From: WHSM01 sp050701695
GTDB taxonomy: Bacteria > Actinomycetota > Actinomycetes > Mycobacteriales > Micromonosporaceae
Assembly: GCA_050701695.1 (NCBI GenBank)
Contig: JBOGDE010000126.1
Span: forward strand, 1-14,658
DNA: 14,658 bases
Direction of reading: 5' to 3'
The position numbers and the translations under genes were made by a program. Each line of letters begins with the position of its first letter. Within the stretch, counting starts at the first letter, position 1. Below, piece by piece: positions 1-6,602 of the stretch. Under the pieces are notes generated by a model that was not told where the DNA came from, made no database searches, and saw only the letters and a list, made by a program, of their open reading frames with translations.

Positions 1-830
1 CGCCCCTGCAGAGCACCGACGACGCGCTCGACGGCCGGGCGACCCGCCAGCCCGCCATGGTGGCCCCGGTCAGCCCGGCGGTGCCGACGGTGTTCAGCGC
101 CAACGCCGCACCGGCCGCCATACCGCTGCTGCCCGGTGAGCAGACGCTCGCCCGGCGGGTGAAGTTCGCGGTGGTCAACGCCTGCACCGTGGCCAGCATC
201 CTGCTCGGTCTCTCGGCGGTCTTCCTCGCCGTACAGGGCGAGATCCGACTCGCCGCGCTGGCACTGCTCGGCTGCGTCGTGCTGGACGGCCTGGACGGCG
301 CGCTGGCCCGCAGGTTCGGGGTGGCCAGTCCGTTCGGCGCCCAGATGGACTCGATGGCCGACCTGTGCTCGTTCGGCATCGCGACCCCACTGGTGGCGTA
401 CTTCTGGCTCGCCGAGGCGGCCCCGCTGCCACTGCTGGTGCCGCTGTGCGTGCTGGTGACGGTCTGCGCCGCGATCCGGCTGGCGCGGTTCAACGTCTCG
501 CCGAAGGACGGGCGGTTCTTCTGCGGCGTACCGACCACGATGGCCGCCGCGATCATCGCGCTCACCGTGCTGCTCAACCCGGAGCCGAGGCTGGTCGCGG
601 TGGCGCTGACCATCGTCGCCGGACTCGCGGTGCTGATGGTGAGCAGCTTCCCGTACGCCAAGCTGGCCCGGATCGCGAAGCTGCCGCCGTGGCTGTGGGT
701 GCTGCCGGTGGTCGCCGCGTTCGCCAACGCCTCGGTGACCTTCGCGGTGCTGGTCGGGATCTACCTGCTCTCCGGTCCGCTGCTCTGGCTGCGGCAGCGC
801 CGCACCCGCCCGGCCGGCCGCCCCGCCTGA
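1..830 (+). CDS. pssA: CDP-diacylglycerol--serine O-phosphatidyltransferase, 5' end probably outside the window
   Basis: This integral membrane enzyme joins CDP-diacylglycerol and L-serine to give phosphatidylserine and CMP, the step before phosphatidylethanolamine. The CDP-alcohol phosphatidyltransferase signature D-G-x2-A-R-x8-G-x3-D-x3-D is intact: DGALAR, then G, then the two spaced Asp residues in AQMDSMAD (about positions 291-362). Several hydrophobic helices follow, along with the PssA-like stretches IRLARFN and FFCGVPTTMAA. The first ATG in the window is at 57 but has no Shine-Dalgarno. The frame is open to the left edge, and all 17 complete codons between 6 and 56 end in G or C, so coding probably starts upstream of the window. 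The reading frame begins at position 3. The partner gene psd lies nearby on the other strand rather than in the same operon. The family call is firm; the start is not. Confidence 0.93.
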   Translation, partial: PLQSTDDALDGRATRQPAMVAPVSPAVPTVFSANAAPAAIPLLPGEQTLARRVKFAVVNACTVASILLGLSAVFLAVQGEIRLAALALLGCVVLDGLDGALARRFGVASPFGAQMDSMADLCSFGIATPLVAYFWLAEAAPLPLLVPLCVLVTVCAAIRLARFNVSPKDGRFFCGVPTTMAAAIIALTVLLNPEPRLVAVALTIVAGLAVLMVSSFPYAKLARIAKLPPWLWVLPVVAAFANASVTFAVLVGIYLLSGPLLWLRQRRTRPAGRPA

Positions 831-881
831 CCACGACGTTTCCTGAGGCCGCGAACGCCGGCCGCGCTGTGCCCGCCCCGG

Positions 882-887
882 TATCGT
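882..887 (+). promoter_or_regulatory. Possible -10 element (TATCGT) for the 921 gene
   Basis: TATCGT fits the actinobacterial TAnnnT -10 pattern and lies 33 bases before the ATG at 921, in the short gap after pssA. No convincing -35 is visible. The gene also has a good ribosome-binding sequence (GGGGAG, about 8 bases before ATG). This is a weak call from the hexamer alone. Confidence 0.25.
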
Positions 888-920
888 CGGGTACGTCGGC
901 GGCGGCACAGGGGAGCGGCA

Positions 921-1955
921 ATGGACGAACGGCGGGATCTGGTCAGCGTCGGCACCGCGTTCCTGGCGCAGGCGGTGGTCGGCTCGCTGACCGCGTCGGC
1001 GATGGCGTGGCAGTTCGCGCGTGACGTCTACCAGTTGGTCGGTGCCCTGGTACGGCTCACCGCGCCGGGTGGGCCGATCGACCGGCTCGCCGGGCTCGCC
1101 GACGACCTGCGCAGCCTCTCCGAGGAGTTGCGGCCGGTGGGTCGGGTGGCCCGCCAGGTCGAGCAGAAACTGAGCGATGCGGAGCTGGCCGAACGCGCCG
1201 AGCAACTGCTGGCGCTGGTGCCACGGCTGAGCGCGCTGACCGATTCGCTCGACCAGCTGACCCGGCTGGGCGACTCACTGGAGCAGCTGACCCGGCTGGG
1301 TGATTCGTTGCAGCAGCTCAGCAAGGCCACCGAGAGCCTGCCCCGGCTCACCGAACACACCGCCGCGCTGCCGGAGATGGCGGCGCTGGCGCGCGACGTG
1401 GAGAGCCAACTGGCTCAGATCGCCGGCCGGATCCAGACCATGGGCCCCGACCTCGGTACGCTCGCCGGCACGATCACCGAGCTCCGGGAGTCGGTGCGCG
1501 CCCTCGGTGGCAGCGTCGGGCCGCTGCAGGGCACCGCCGAGCGGGTCGGCAGGCTGATGGACCTGCTGCCCGGCGCCCGCCGGCCGACCGTCATCCAGGC
1601 ACCACCCCCGGACACGCCGTTCGAGGCACCCGGCCCGGCCGGGCCGGAGCCGGCGGCACCATCAGAGCCGGAGCCATCCACCCCGCCGGAGCAGACCGCG
1701 CCGCCGGAGGTGCCGGAGTCGCCGGTGGTGCCGGGGTCCGCCGCGCCGCCGGAGCCAGCGCCGGCCGCACCACGCAAGGCAGCTCCACGCAAGACGGCCG
1801 CACGCAAGGCCAACCCCGGCAAGGCCGCCGGCAAGGCTGGCACCGGCAAGGCTGGCACCGGCAAGGCTGGCACCGGCAAGGCGAAGCCGCGCAAGACCAC
1901 CGGCACCGCGAAGCCGGCGCCGCGGAAGGGGTCAGCGCCAGCGGGCGATGACTGA
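921..1955 (+). CDS. Uncharacterised helical protein with Pro-rich linker and histone-H1-like Lys/Ala tail
   Basis: I do not recognise a named family. The protein has 344 residues. Residues 10-32 are hydrophobic and could touch or cross the membrane (TAFLAQAVVGSLTASAMAW). Residues 50-215 are helical with many Leu, Glu and Arg, and include a 10-residue repeat of the form LTRLGDSL-EQ, suggesting a coiled coil or amphipathic bundle. Residues 220-280 are rich in Pro, Glu and Ala. From about residue 282 the tail is Lys/Ala/Pro/Gly-rich with PRK, ARK and GTGKA repeats, like the basic tails of bacterial histone-H1-like proteins. The start is supported by GGGGAG 8 bases before ATG. The stop lies inside the 3' end of psd on the opposite strand (24-base convergent overlap). 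A nucleic-acid or polyanion-binding tail on a membrane-proximal helical protein is inference only. Confidence 0.8.
   Translation: MDERRDLVSVGTAFLAQAVVGSLTASAMAWQFARDVYQLVGALVRLTAPGGPIDRLAGLADDLRSLSEELRPVGRVARQVEQKLSDAELAERAEQLLALVPRLSALTDSLDQLTRLGDSLEQLTRLGDSLQQLSKATESLPRLTEHTAALPEMAALARDVESQLAQIAGRIQTMGPDLGTLAGTITELRESVRALGGSVGPLQGTAERVGRLMDLLPGARRPTVIQAPPPDTPFEAPGPAGPEPAAPSEPEPSTPPEQTAPPEVPESPVVPGSAAPPEPAPAAPRKAAPRKTAARKANPGKAAGKAGTGKAGTGKAGTGKAKPRKTTGTAKPAPRKGSAPAGDD
1251..1310 (+). repeat. 30-bp tandem repeat, two copies, in the helical region
   Basis: Two adjacent 30-base units (1251-1280 and 1281-1310) differ at only a few positions and each encode the ten-residue unit x-Q-L-T-R-L-G-D-S-L. 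A more diverged third unit follows (1311-1340, QQLSKATESL). This is an internal duplication of a helical module within the 921 gene. Confidence 0.8.
1830..1874 (+). repeat. 15-bp tandem repeat, three perfect copies (GKAGT units)
   Basis: GGCAAGGCTGGCACC occurs three times in a row at 1830, 1845 and 1860, followed by a partial copy. Each copy encodes Gly-Lys-Ala-Gly-Thr in the basic tail of the 921 gene. Perfect copies at DNA level point to recent slippage expansion, so copy number may vary between strains. Confidence 0.95.
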
Positions 1956-3188
1956 CTCGCCGCCGACCACGCGCTCCCCGGGCGCCACTGTCGGCACCGC
2001 GGCCTCCCCCGGCAGGTACACGTCGGTACGCGACCCGAAGCGGATCAGTCCGTACCGCTCACCGCGGGTGAGCAGCGTACCGGGGCGGGCGCGATTGACG
2101 ATCCGGCGTGCCACCAGGCCGGTCCGCTGAGCCACCACCACCGGCCCGTGCGTGGTCTCCAGCACGGTGTACGCCGCCACGTTGTGCTCGGCGGAGGGGT
2201 TCATCGCGGGCGCGTACCCGCCTTCCTCGCGGATGATGTCGACCACCCGGCCCGCCACCGGGGACCGGTTGACGTGGACGTCGAAGACCGAGAGGAACAC
2301 CGAGATCCGCAGCCACTCCTCCGTCGGGCCGAACCGGGTGTCGCTGAGCCGCTCGACGGCGAGCACCTTGCCGTCGGCGCCGGAGACGACCGCCCTCGGA
2401 TCCTCGGGACCGATCCGCTCCGGATCCCGGAAGAACGCCGCCACCACGGGGGCGGCGGCCGCGGGGGCCAGCCACAGCTTCGAGTCGGGCCGCGCCCAGC
2501 GGGCGAGCGCCGCCGCGCCGAGGCAGATCGCCGCCGCGGCCACCCCGTTGGAGTCGATCCGCCACTGCCCGGTCAGCGGTACGCTGCTCGGCCTGAACGC
2601 CGGCTCCATCCGCTCCGCCACCACCAGATCCACCGGGGTACGCCGCATCCGGTGCACTCGTACCGGGGGCCGGTTGAGCAGCACCAGGTCGGTCGCGACC
2701 TCGCCGAACGCGGCGAGCTCGCCCACCGCCGCCTGCTGCGCGGTATGGGCGGGCAGGTCCGGAGTGCCACCACCGGGCAGCGCCACGCTCGCCAGGCACA
2801 GTGCCCCGCCCGGGGCCACCGCGTCGTGCAGCGACTCGGCCAGTGGCAACGCCTCGTCCGGGCCCACCGGCTGCCCCACCAGTACGGCGTCGGCGGCCTT
2901 CGCATCGGCCAGGGTGGCGACCACGGTCACCCGCTGCGCGACCCAGCTCCCCTCGGCGGCGACCCGGGCGGTCAGCTCGGCCTCGTCCACCGGGACGAGC
3001 CCGGGACCGGCGGCGACCAGGGTCAGGGTGTCGCCCGGCACCAGTGCGTTCACCGCGTGGGTCAGCACCACCGAGTCAGGCTCCACCCCGACCAGCACCG
3101 CGCTCTTCGGCCCGGCCTGCCGAGCGAACTCGTCGACCAGTACGGCGGCGGCGCGAGCGCCGAGGCGCGGCGTACCGAACAGTGTCAT
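1932..3188 (-). CDS. psd: Phosphatidylserine decarboxylase proenzyme with an N-terminal Rossmann-like extension
   Basis: The C-terminal half is a pyruvoyl-dependent phosphatidylserine decarboxylase, which converts phosphatidylserine to phosphatidylethanolamine at the membrane. Visible marks are FFRDPER, VVSGADGKV, the catalytic-type SVFDVHVNRSP (His at about residue 305) and the self-cleavage motif in LIRFGS, where cleavage at G385/S386 would create the pyruvoyl group. A hydrophobic stretch (about residues 220-255) fits membrane attachment. The protein has 418 residues, while short bacterial enzymes of this type are usually about 200-240. The extra N-terminal 190 or so residues look like an alternating beta/alpha fold, with AVLVGVEPDSVVL, TLTLVAAGPGLV, DAVLVG and APGGALCLASV resembling a degraded class I methyltransferase. 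I cannot see a clear SAM glycine motif. The start has no strong Shine-Dalgarno and may be leaderless. The 3' end overlaps the 921 gene. Confidence 0.93.
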   Translation of the reverse strand: MTLFGTPRLGARAAAVLVDEFARQAGPKSAVLVGVEPDSVVLTHAVNALVPGDTLTLVAAGPGLVPVDEAELTARVAAEGSWVAQRVTVVATLADAKAADAVLVGQPVGPDEALPLAESLHDAVAPGGALCLASVALPGGGTPDLPAHTAQQAAVGELAAFGEVATDLVLLNRPPVRVHRMRRTPVDLVVAERMEPAFRPSSVPLTGQWRIDSNGVAAAAICLGAAALARWARPDSKLWLAPAAAAPVVAAFFRDPERIGPEDPRAVVSGADGKVLAVERLSDTRFGPTEEWLRISVFLSVFDVHVNRSPVAGRVVDIIREEGGYAPAMNPSAEHNVAAYTVLETTHGPVVVAQRTGLVARRIVNRARPGTLLTRGERYGLIRFGSRTDVYLPGEAAVPTVAPGERVVGGESVIARWR

Positions 3189-3194
3189 TCCGCC

Positions 3195-3200
3195 AGCATA
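3195..3200 (-). promoter_or_regulatory. Possible -10 element (TATGCT) for a leaderless psd transcript
   Basis: On the minus strand TATGCT (TAnnnT pattern) is followed by six bases and then the psd ATG. Transcription would therefore begin at or next to the start codon, giving a leaderless mRNA. It lies in the 45-base gap between the small membrane gene and psd. There is no recognisable -35, so this is only suggestive. Psd could equally be read through from the pspC genes upstream. Confidence 0.35.
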
Positions 3201-3233
3201 TGCACGCCGCGGCGGGCCCCGGCCGGCGGGCGG

Positions 3234-3443
3234 TCAGGGCCTGTCCGGGGAGCGCGGCCCGGAGCGCAGCGCCCCCAGCACCCCGACCACGCCGACCACC
3301 ACCAGGCCGGCCGCCAGCAGCCAGCCCATCACGCCGATGCTGATCGCGAAGTCGGTGACCTGCGCCAGCAGCCACCACCCGGCGATGCCGAGGAAGAGCA
3401 TCCCGAAGATCAGGGAGCCGTAGTCGGCGCGGTGCGGGTTCAT
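3234..3443 (-). CDS. Small two-helix membrane protein coupled to the PspC gene
   Basis: A 69-residue protein with two predicted transmembrane helices: residues about 10-30 (LIFGMLFLGIAGWWLLAQV) and 36-58 (GVMGWLLAAGLVVVGVVGVLG). The C-terminal end is short and basic. Its ATG overlaps the TGA of the upstream PspC gene as ATGA (3440-3443), which indicates translational coupling and supports both ends. It is probably a membrane partner of the PspC protein or an accessory of the same stress module. I do not recognise a named family. It is followed after 45 bases by psd on the same strand. Confidence 0.82.
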   Translation of the reverse strand: MNPHRADYGSLIFGMLFLGIAGWWLLAQVTDFAISIGVMGWLLAAGLVVVGVVGVLGALRSGPRSPDRP

Positions 3444-5152
3444 CGACGTACCTCCAGGTTGCCCAGGTTGACCTCGGCGTCGAGCGTGATCTTGCCCGGT
3501 CCCGGCGCGCCGTCCTCACCGACGTCAGTGAAGGTGCGTCCGGTGTTGCGGCTGCCGCTGAACTCCTCGCCGAGGATCCCGGCGTTGCCGTACGCGACGC
3601 TGGCCTGCCCCTCGACGTCCACGTCAGGAGGGAGTATGACCTCCAGGTTGCCGGAGTTGACCGTCAACGTGATCGTGACGTCCTGGCCGGTGAAGTCGAC
3701 CTGTCGCAGGTCCAGCTCGCCGCTGCCGAGGTCGATCTCGTACAGGGGACGCAGCTCGGCCACGCTGGTCGGGCGCCAGGTCTCCCGGCCGTCGACCCGA
3801 ACGTCGGCGGTGCTGATCGCGGCGCTGACCGCCAGCACCACCGACAGCAGGGCGCCGAGCCAGATCAACCAGCGGGCCCGGCCGATCCAGGTGCCGACCA
3901 CCAGTGCGGCGCCGATCACCGCGAGCGCCGCGGCGGCGTACGCCCCCACTCCGAGTCCGCCGCCCGCGAGGTCCATGGCCGCGACCAGCCCGATGGCGAT
4001 CAGCATCGCGAACATCGCGACCCGCCCCAGCCGTGACGGGCGGGTGCGCGGCTGCGGCTGCGGCGGCGGGGCCGGCGCGACCGGCCAGATCGGTTCCGGT
4101 GCCAGCCGTTCGGTCTGGTACCGCTGGGCGGCGGCGAGCAGCGCGTCCTCGGTGTTGCGCGCGATCTCCTCCTCGCGCTCCTGGTGCCGCGCCTGCTCGT
4201 CGCTGGTCACCGGCGCGGGGGGCGCCGCGCCGTCATCTGCCGGTTCGGCCTTCTCCAGTGGTACGGGCACCGTCACCCCCGTCCACGGTGGCGTCGCGGC
4301 GGCGGAGACCCCGGGGTGACCGGTGGCGGCCGATTCCCCGTTCGCCTCCGGCACCTCCTCGCCCGCCGCAACCTCATCCGACCTCGTGTCGCCCGGCACC
4401 TCCTCGCCCGGCATCGCCTCGCCTGGCACTTCCTCGTCCGGCACGGTCTCGCCAGGCCCCGCCTCGCCCGGCCCCGCCTTGCCCGGCACGGCGTCAGCCG
4501 GTGTTGGCGCCTCACGCTCAGGGGGCAGTGGCTCGCCAGGCGGCGACCCAGCGGGGGGCGGTCCACCTGGGTGCGGTCCCGCGGCTGGTCCGTCCGGGTG
4601 CGGCCCTGCCGGCGGCGGTCCGGCCGGCGGTCCGGCCTGCGGCGGTCCGGCGGATGGTCCCGCGGGGGGCGGTCCGGAGAGTGGCCCGGCAGGGGGTGGT
4701 GCGGCCGTTGGCGGGGGCGTGCCGTGAGGGCCCGGTCCGCCGGGCCGTTGCTCGAGCTGCCGGTAGAGCAGGTACCCGGCGCCGGCCGCGGCCAGCAGCG
4801 CCAACGGCGTCCACTGCACCGTCACCACCAGCAGGAACACGGTGGCCACCGCCAGCAGTACGGTCAGCAGCGTCGACGTCGCCGACCGGCCCCGGCCGAA
4901 CAGCGCCTCCAGCGGAGACCCGGTGTCGCCCTCCTCGGGCATCAGCAGCCACCCCAGCAGGTACGCCACCAACCCGACGCCGCCGAACAGGACGCCGACG
5001 GCGACCAGCACCCGCCACAGCAGCGGGTCGGTCTGGGTGGCCCGCGCGACGCCGGCGCACACCCCGGCGATGTGCCGGTCGGTGTGCGGCCGGATCAGGC
5101 CGTACCGGGTGGCGAAGCCGGGGGAGGCGGTGGTGGGCTGCGTGTCGGTCAT
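3440..5152 (-). CDS. PspC-domain membrane protein with long Pro/Gly-rich linker and LiaF-like C-terminal domain
   Basis: A 570-residue membrane protein. Residues about 18-75 form a PspC domain (RHIAGVCAGVARATQTDPLLWR, then a membrane helix ending GWLLMPEEG). Residues 93-130 hold further helices. Residues about 136-315 are a low-complexity Pro/Gly/Ala then PGE-rich linker. A charged helix (HQEREEEIARNTEDALLAAAQRY) follows, then three or so helices (about 376-450). The last 120 residues are beta-rich with repeated SGELDL, SGNLEV and LGNLEV units, like the LiaF/toastrack-type domains found with PspC proteins. The frame stays open upstream to 5737, but the ATG at 5152 is chosen: it has AGGA 8 bases upstream and starts just before the PspC domain, and the upstream part is antisense to the kinase gene. 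Related systems respond to cell-envelope stress; that role here is inferred. Confidence 0.9.
   Translation of the reverse strand: MTDTQPTTASPGFATRYGLIRPHTDRHIAGVCAGVARATQTDPLLWRVLVAVGVLFGGVGLVAYLLGWLLMPEEGDTGSPLEALFGRGRSATSTLLTVLLAVATVFLLVVTVQWTPLALLAAAGAGYLLYRQLEQRPGGPGPHGTPPPTAAPPPAGPLSGPPPAGPSAGPPQAGPPAGPPPAGPHPDGPAAGPHPGGPPPAGSPPGEPLPPEREAPTPADAVPGKAGPGEAGPGETVPDEEVPGEAMPGEEVPGDTRSDEVAAGEEVPEANGESAATGHPGVSAAATPPWTGVTVPVPLEKAEPADDGAAPPAPVTSDEQARHQEREEEIARNTEDALLAAAQRYQTERLAPEPIWPVAPAPPPQPQPRTRPSRLGRVAMFAMLIAIGLVAAMDLAGGGLGVGAYAAAALAVIGAALVVGTWIGRARWLIWLGALLSVVLAVSAAISTADVRVDGRETWRPTSVAELRPLYEIDLGSGELDLRQVDFTGQDVTITLTVNSGNLEVILPPDVDVEGQASVAYGNAGILGEEFSGSRNTGRTFTDVGEDGAPGPGKITLDAEVNLGNLEVRR
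4352..4725. repeat. Low-complexity repeat tract encoding the PspC linker
   Basis: Two adjoining imperfect repeat fields lie in the 3440-5152 gene. Around 4352-4492 the plus strand repeats CCTCGCCCGGCAC-like units (PGEE/PGEA motifs on the coding strand). Around 4540-4725 it repeats GGCGGTCCG-like units (AGPP and GPPP motifs). Such tracts change length by slippage and are prone to assembly error. Confidence 0.75.
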
Positions 5153-5194
5153 GTGCTCATCCTGACCCGCCGTGCCGGCGACGGCCTCGGGATC

Positions 5195-5216
5195 CGACCC
5201 TGAGTCGACCCTGAGT
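5195..5216. promoter_or_regulatory. Perfect tandem 11-bp repeat in the divergent spacer, candidate regulator site
   Basis: CGACCCTGAGT occurs twice back to back (5195-5205 and 5206-5216) between the PspC gene (start 5152) and the kinase gene (probable start 5316). The 11-base period is about one helical turn, so both copies face the same side of the DNA, as with direct-repeat operators. A separate 10-base palindrome, TTCGATCGAA, lies at 5273-5282. The adjacent response regulator is an obvious candidate ligand, but binding is inferred from position only. Confidence 0.5.
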
Positions 5217-5303
5217 TTCACCGCCGCCGAAGCTCCGGGAAGAACCTGTGGTCGCTTCACCCGTACCCATGGTTCGATCGAATCACGACAAACGACGTGG
5301 CGT

Positions 5304-5309
5304 GAGGGG
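5304..5309 (+). promoter_or_regulatory. Shine-Dalgarno-like GAGGGG that decides the kinase start
   Basis: GAGGGG lies six bases before an in-frame ATC at 5316. No ATG, GTG or TTG occurs in frame nearby. The nearest conventional upstream start is GTG at 5172, inside a stretch with poor codon quality. The position suggests initiation at the ATC, which is rare. Confidence 0.45.
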
Positions 5310-5315
5310 CAGACG

Positions 5316-6602
5316 ATCAGCACATCCATCGGGACCGCACACCCAGGCCGGGCAGCCGGCCCGGGTGCTCCGTACCGGGTCGGGAGCGCCGCGGCGACCC
5401 CCCGGCTGTACCGGGCGACCGGCGACCGGCTGGTGGCCGGGGTGGCCGCGGGCATCGCCCAGCACCTGCGGGTGCCGGTGACCCCGATCCGGCTGGCGTT
5501 CGTGGCGCTCGCGGTGATCGGCGGCGTCGGCGCCGTGCTGTACGCCGCGTACTGGGTGCTGGTGCCGGCGGACGCCGGGCCGGACCGGCGGCGTACCGGC
5601 CGCGACGCCGCCCAGCTGGTGGCGTTCGCCTGCCTGGCGCTGGGAATCGAGCTGATCGCGCTGCTCAGCGGGATCGACGGGACCTGGGGCGCGTTCGGGT
5701 GGCTGGTGGCGCTGGTGGCGGTCGGCGCCGGGATCATCTGGCACCAGGCCGATCCGAAACGGCGGGAGCAGTGGTCGAGCGCGGTGCCGGCGATCCGCTA
5801 CCTGAGCGACCATCCGCGGGCCACCGGGATCCGGCTGGCCAGCGGCGCGGCGCTGGTGCTGGTCGGGATCGTCGGCATGATCGCGGTGTTCTCGCCGCTG
5901 TCCAACGCCGGGCTCAGCTCGCTGCTCAACGGACTGCTGTTCACCGCGATCGCGATCGGTGGTTTCGGCGTGGTGTTCGGTCCGCTGCTGTGGGGCAGCA
6001 TCACCCAGCTGCGTACCGAACGGGAGGCACGGATCGCCGAGCGCGAGCGGGCCGAGGTGGCGGCGTTGGTGCACGACCAGGTGCTGCACACGCTGGCGAT
6101 GATCCAGCGCAGCGCCGGCGACCCGATCGAGGTGGGGCGGCTGGCGCGCAGCCAGGAGCGCAGCCTGCGCAACTGGCTGTACCGACCTGCGGGCTCACCG
6201 GCCGAACGGTTCGCCGCGGCGCTGGAGGAGGCCTGCGCGGAGGTGGAGACGTCGTTCGCGGTGGAGGTCGACACCGTGGTGGTCGGCGACCGGCCGGTGG
6301 ACGCCCACGTGGCGGCGCTGGTCGCCGCGAGTCGGGAGGCGCTGGTCAACGCGGCGAAACATTCGGGGGTACGTACCGTGTCCCTGTACGCCGAGGTGGA
6401 GCCCGAGCAGTTGTCGGTGTTCGTACGCGACCGCGGCGCCGGCTTCGACCTGTCCACCGTGGACGGCGACCGGCACGGGGTGCGGGGTTCGATCATCGGG
6501 CGGATGCAGCGGCACGGTGGGCGCGCCGAGGTGCGTACCGCCCCGGGGGAGGGCACCGAGGTACGGCTGACCCTTCCGGTGGAGGAGAGCACAGATGACT
6601 GA
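5316..6602 (+). CDS. PspC-domain sensor histidine kinase (start uncertain)
   Basis: Membrane sensor kinase, 428 residues from 5316 or 476 from GTG 5172. A PspC domain comes first (RLYRATGDRLVAGVAAGIAQHL, then a helix), followed by about four more membrane helices. A short charged linker leads to the HisKA_3-like dimerisation region VHDQVLHTLAMIQ, with probable phospho-His 253 in the 428 numbering. The HATPase region has an N-box (EALVNAAKHSG, Asn about 345), a G-box (DRGAGFD, Asp about 372), the glycine loop in GVRGSIIGRM and a final GTEVRLTLP. There is no large extracellular sensor domain, so it probably senses membrane state. In 5172-5315 roughly a third of codons end in A or T, including AGA, TGT and TCA, unlike the rest, so coding probably starts near 5316. 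The gene overlaps the response regulator by 8 bases (ATGACTGA). Confidence 0.88.
   Translation: MSTSIGTAHPGRAAGPGAPYRVGSAAATPRLYRATGDRLVAGVAAGIAQHLRVPVTPIRLAFVALAVIGGVGAVLYAAYWVLVPADAGPDRRRTGRDAAQLVAFACLALGIELIALLSGIDGTWGAFGWLVALVAVGAGIIWHQADPKRREQWSSAVPAIRYLSDHPRATGIRLASGAALVLVGIVGMIAVFSPLSNAGLSSLLNGLLFTAIAIGGFGVVFGPLLWGSITQLRTEREARIAERERAEVAALVHDQVLHTLAMIQRSAGDPIEVGRLARSQERSLRNWLYRPAGSPAERFAAALEEACAEVETSFAVEVDTVVVGDRPVDAHVAALVAASREALVNAAKHSGVRTVSLYAEVEPEQLSVFVRDRGAGFDLSTVDGDRHGVRGSIIGRMQRHGGRAEVRTAPGEGTEVRLTLPVEESTDD

Noticed and set aside
2148..4319. Very long plus-strand open frame (723 codons) opposite psd and the PspC gene
   Set aside because: It is antisense to well-supported genes, has no domain, and is Arg/Gly/His-rich as expected from the opposite strand of GC-rich coding DNA.
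5153..5737. N-terminal extension of the PspC protein up to 5737
   Set aside because: It lies antisense to the kinase gene, has low-quality composition, and ATG 5152 has a good ribosome-binding site directly before the PspC domain.
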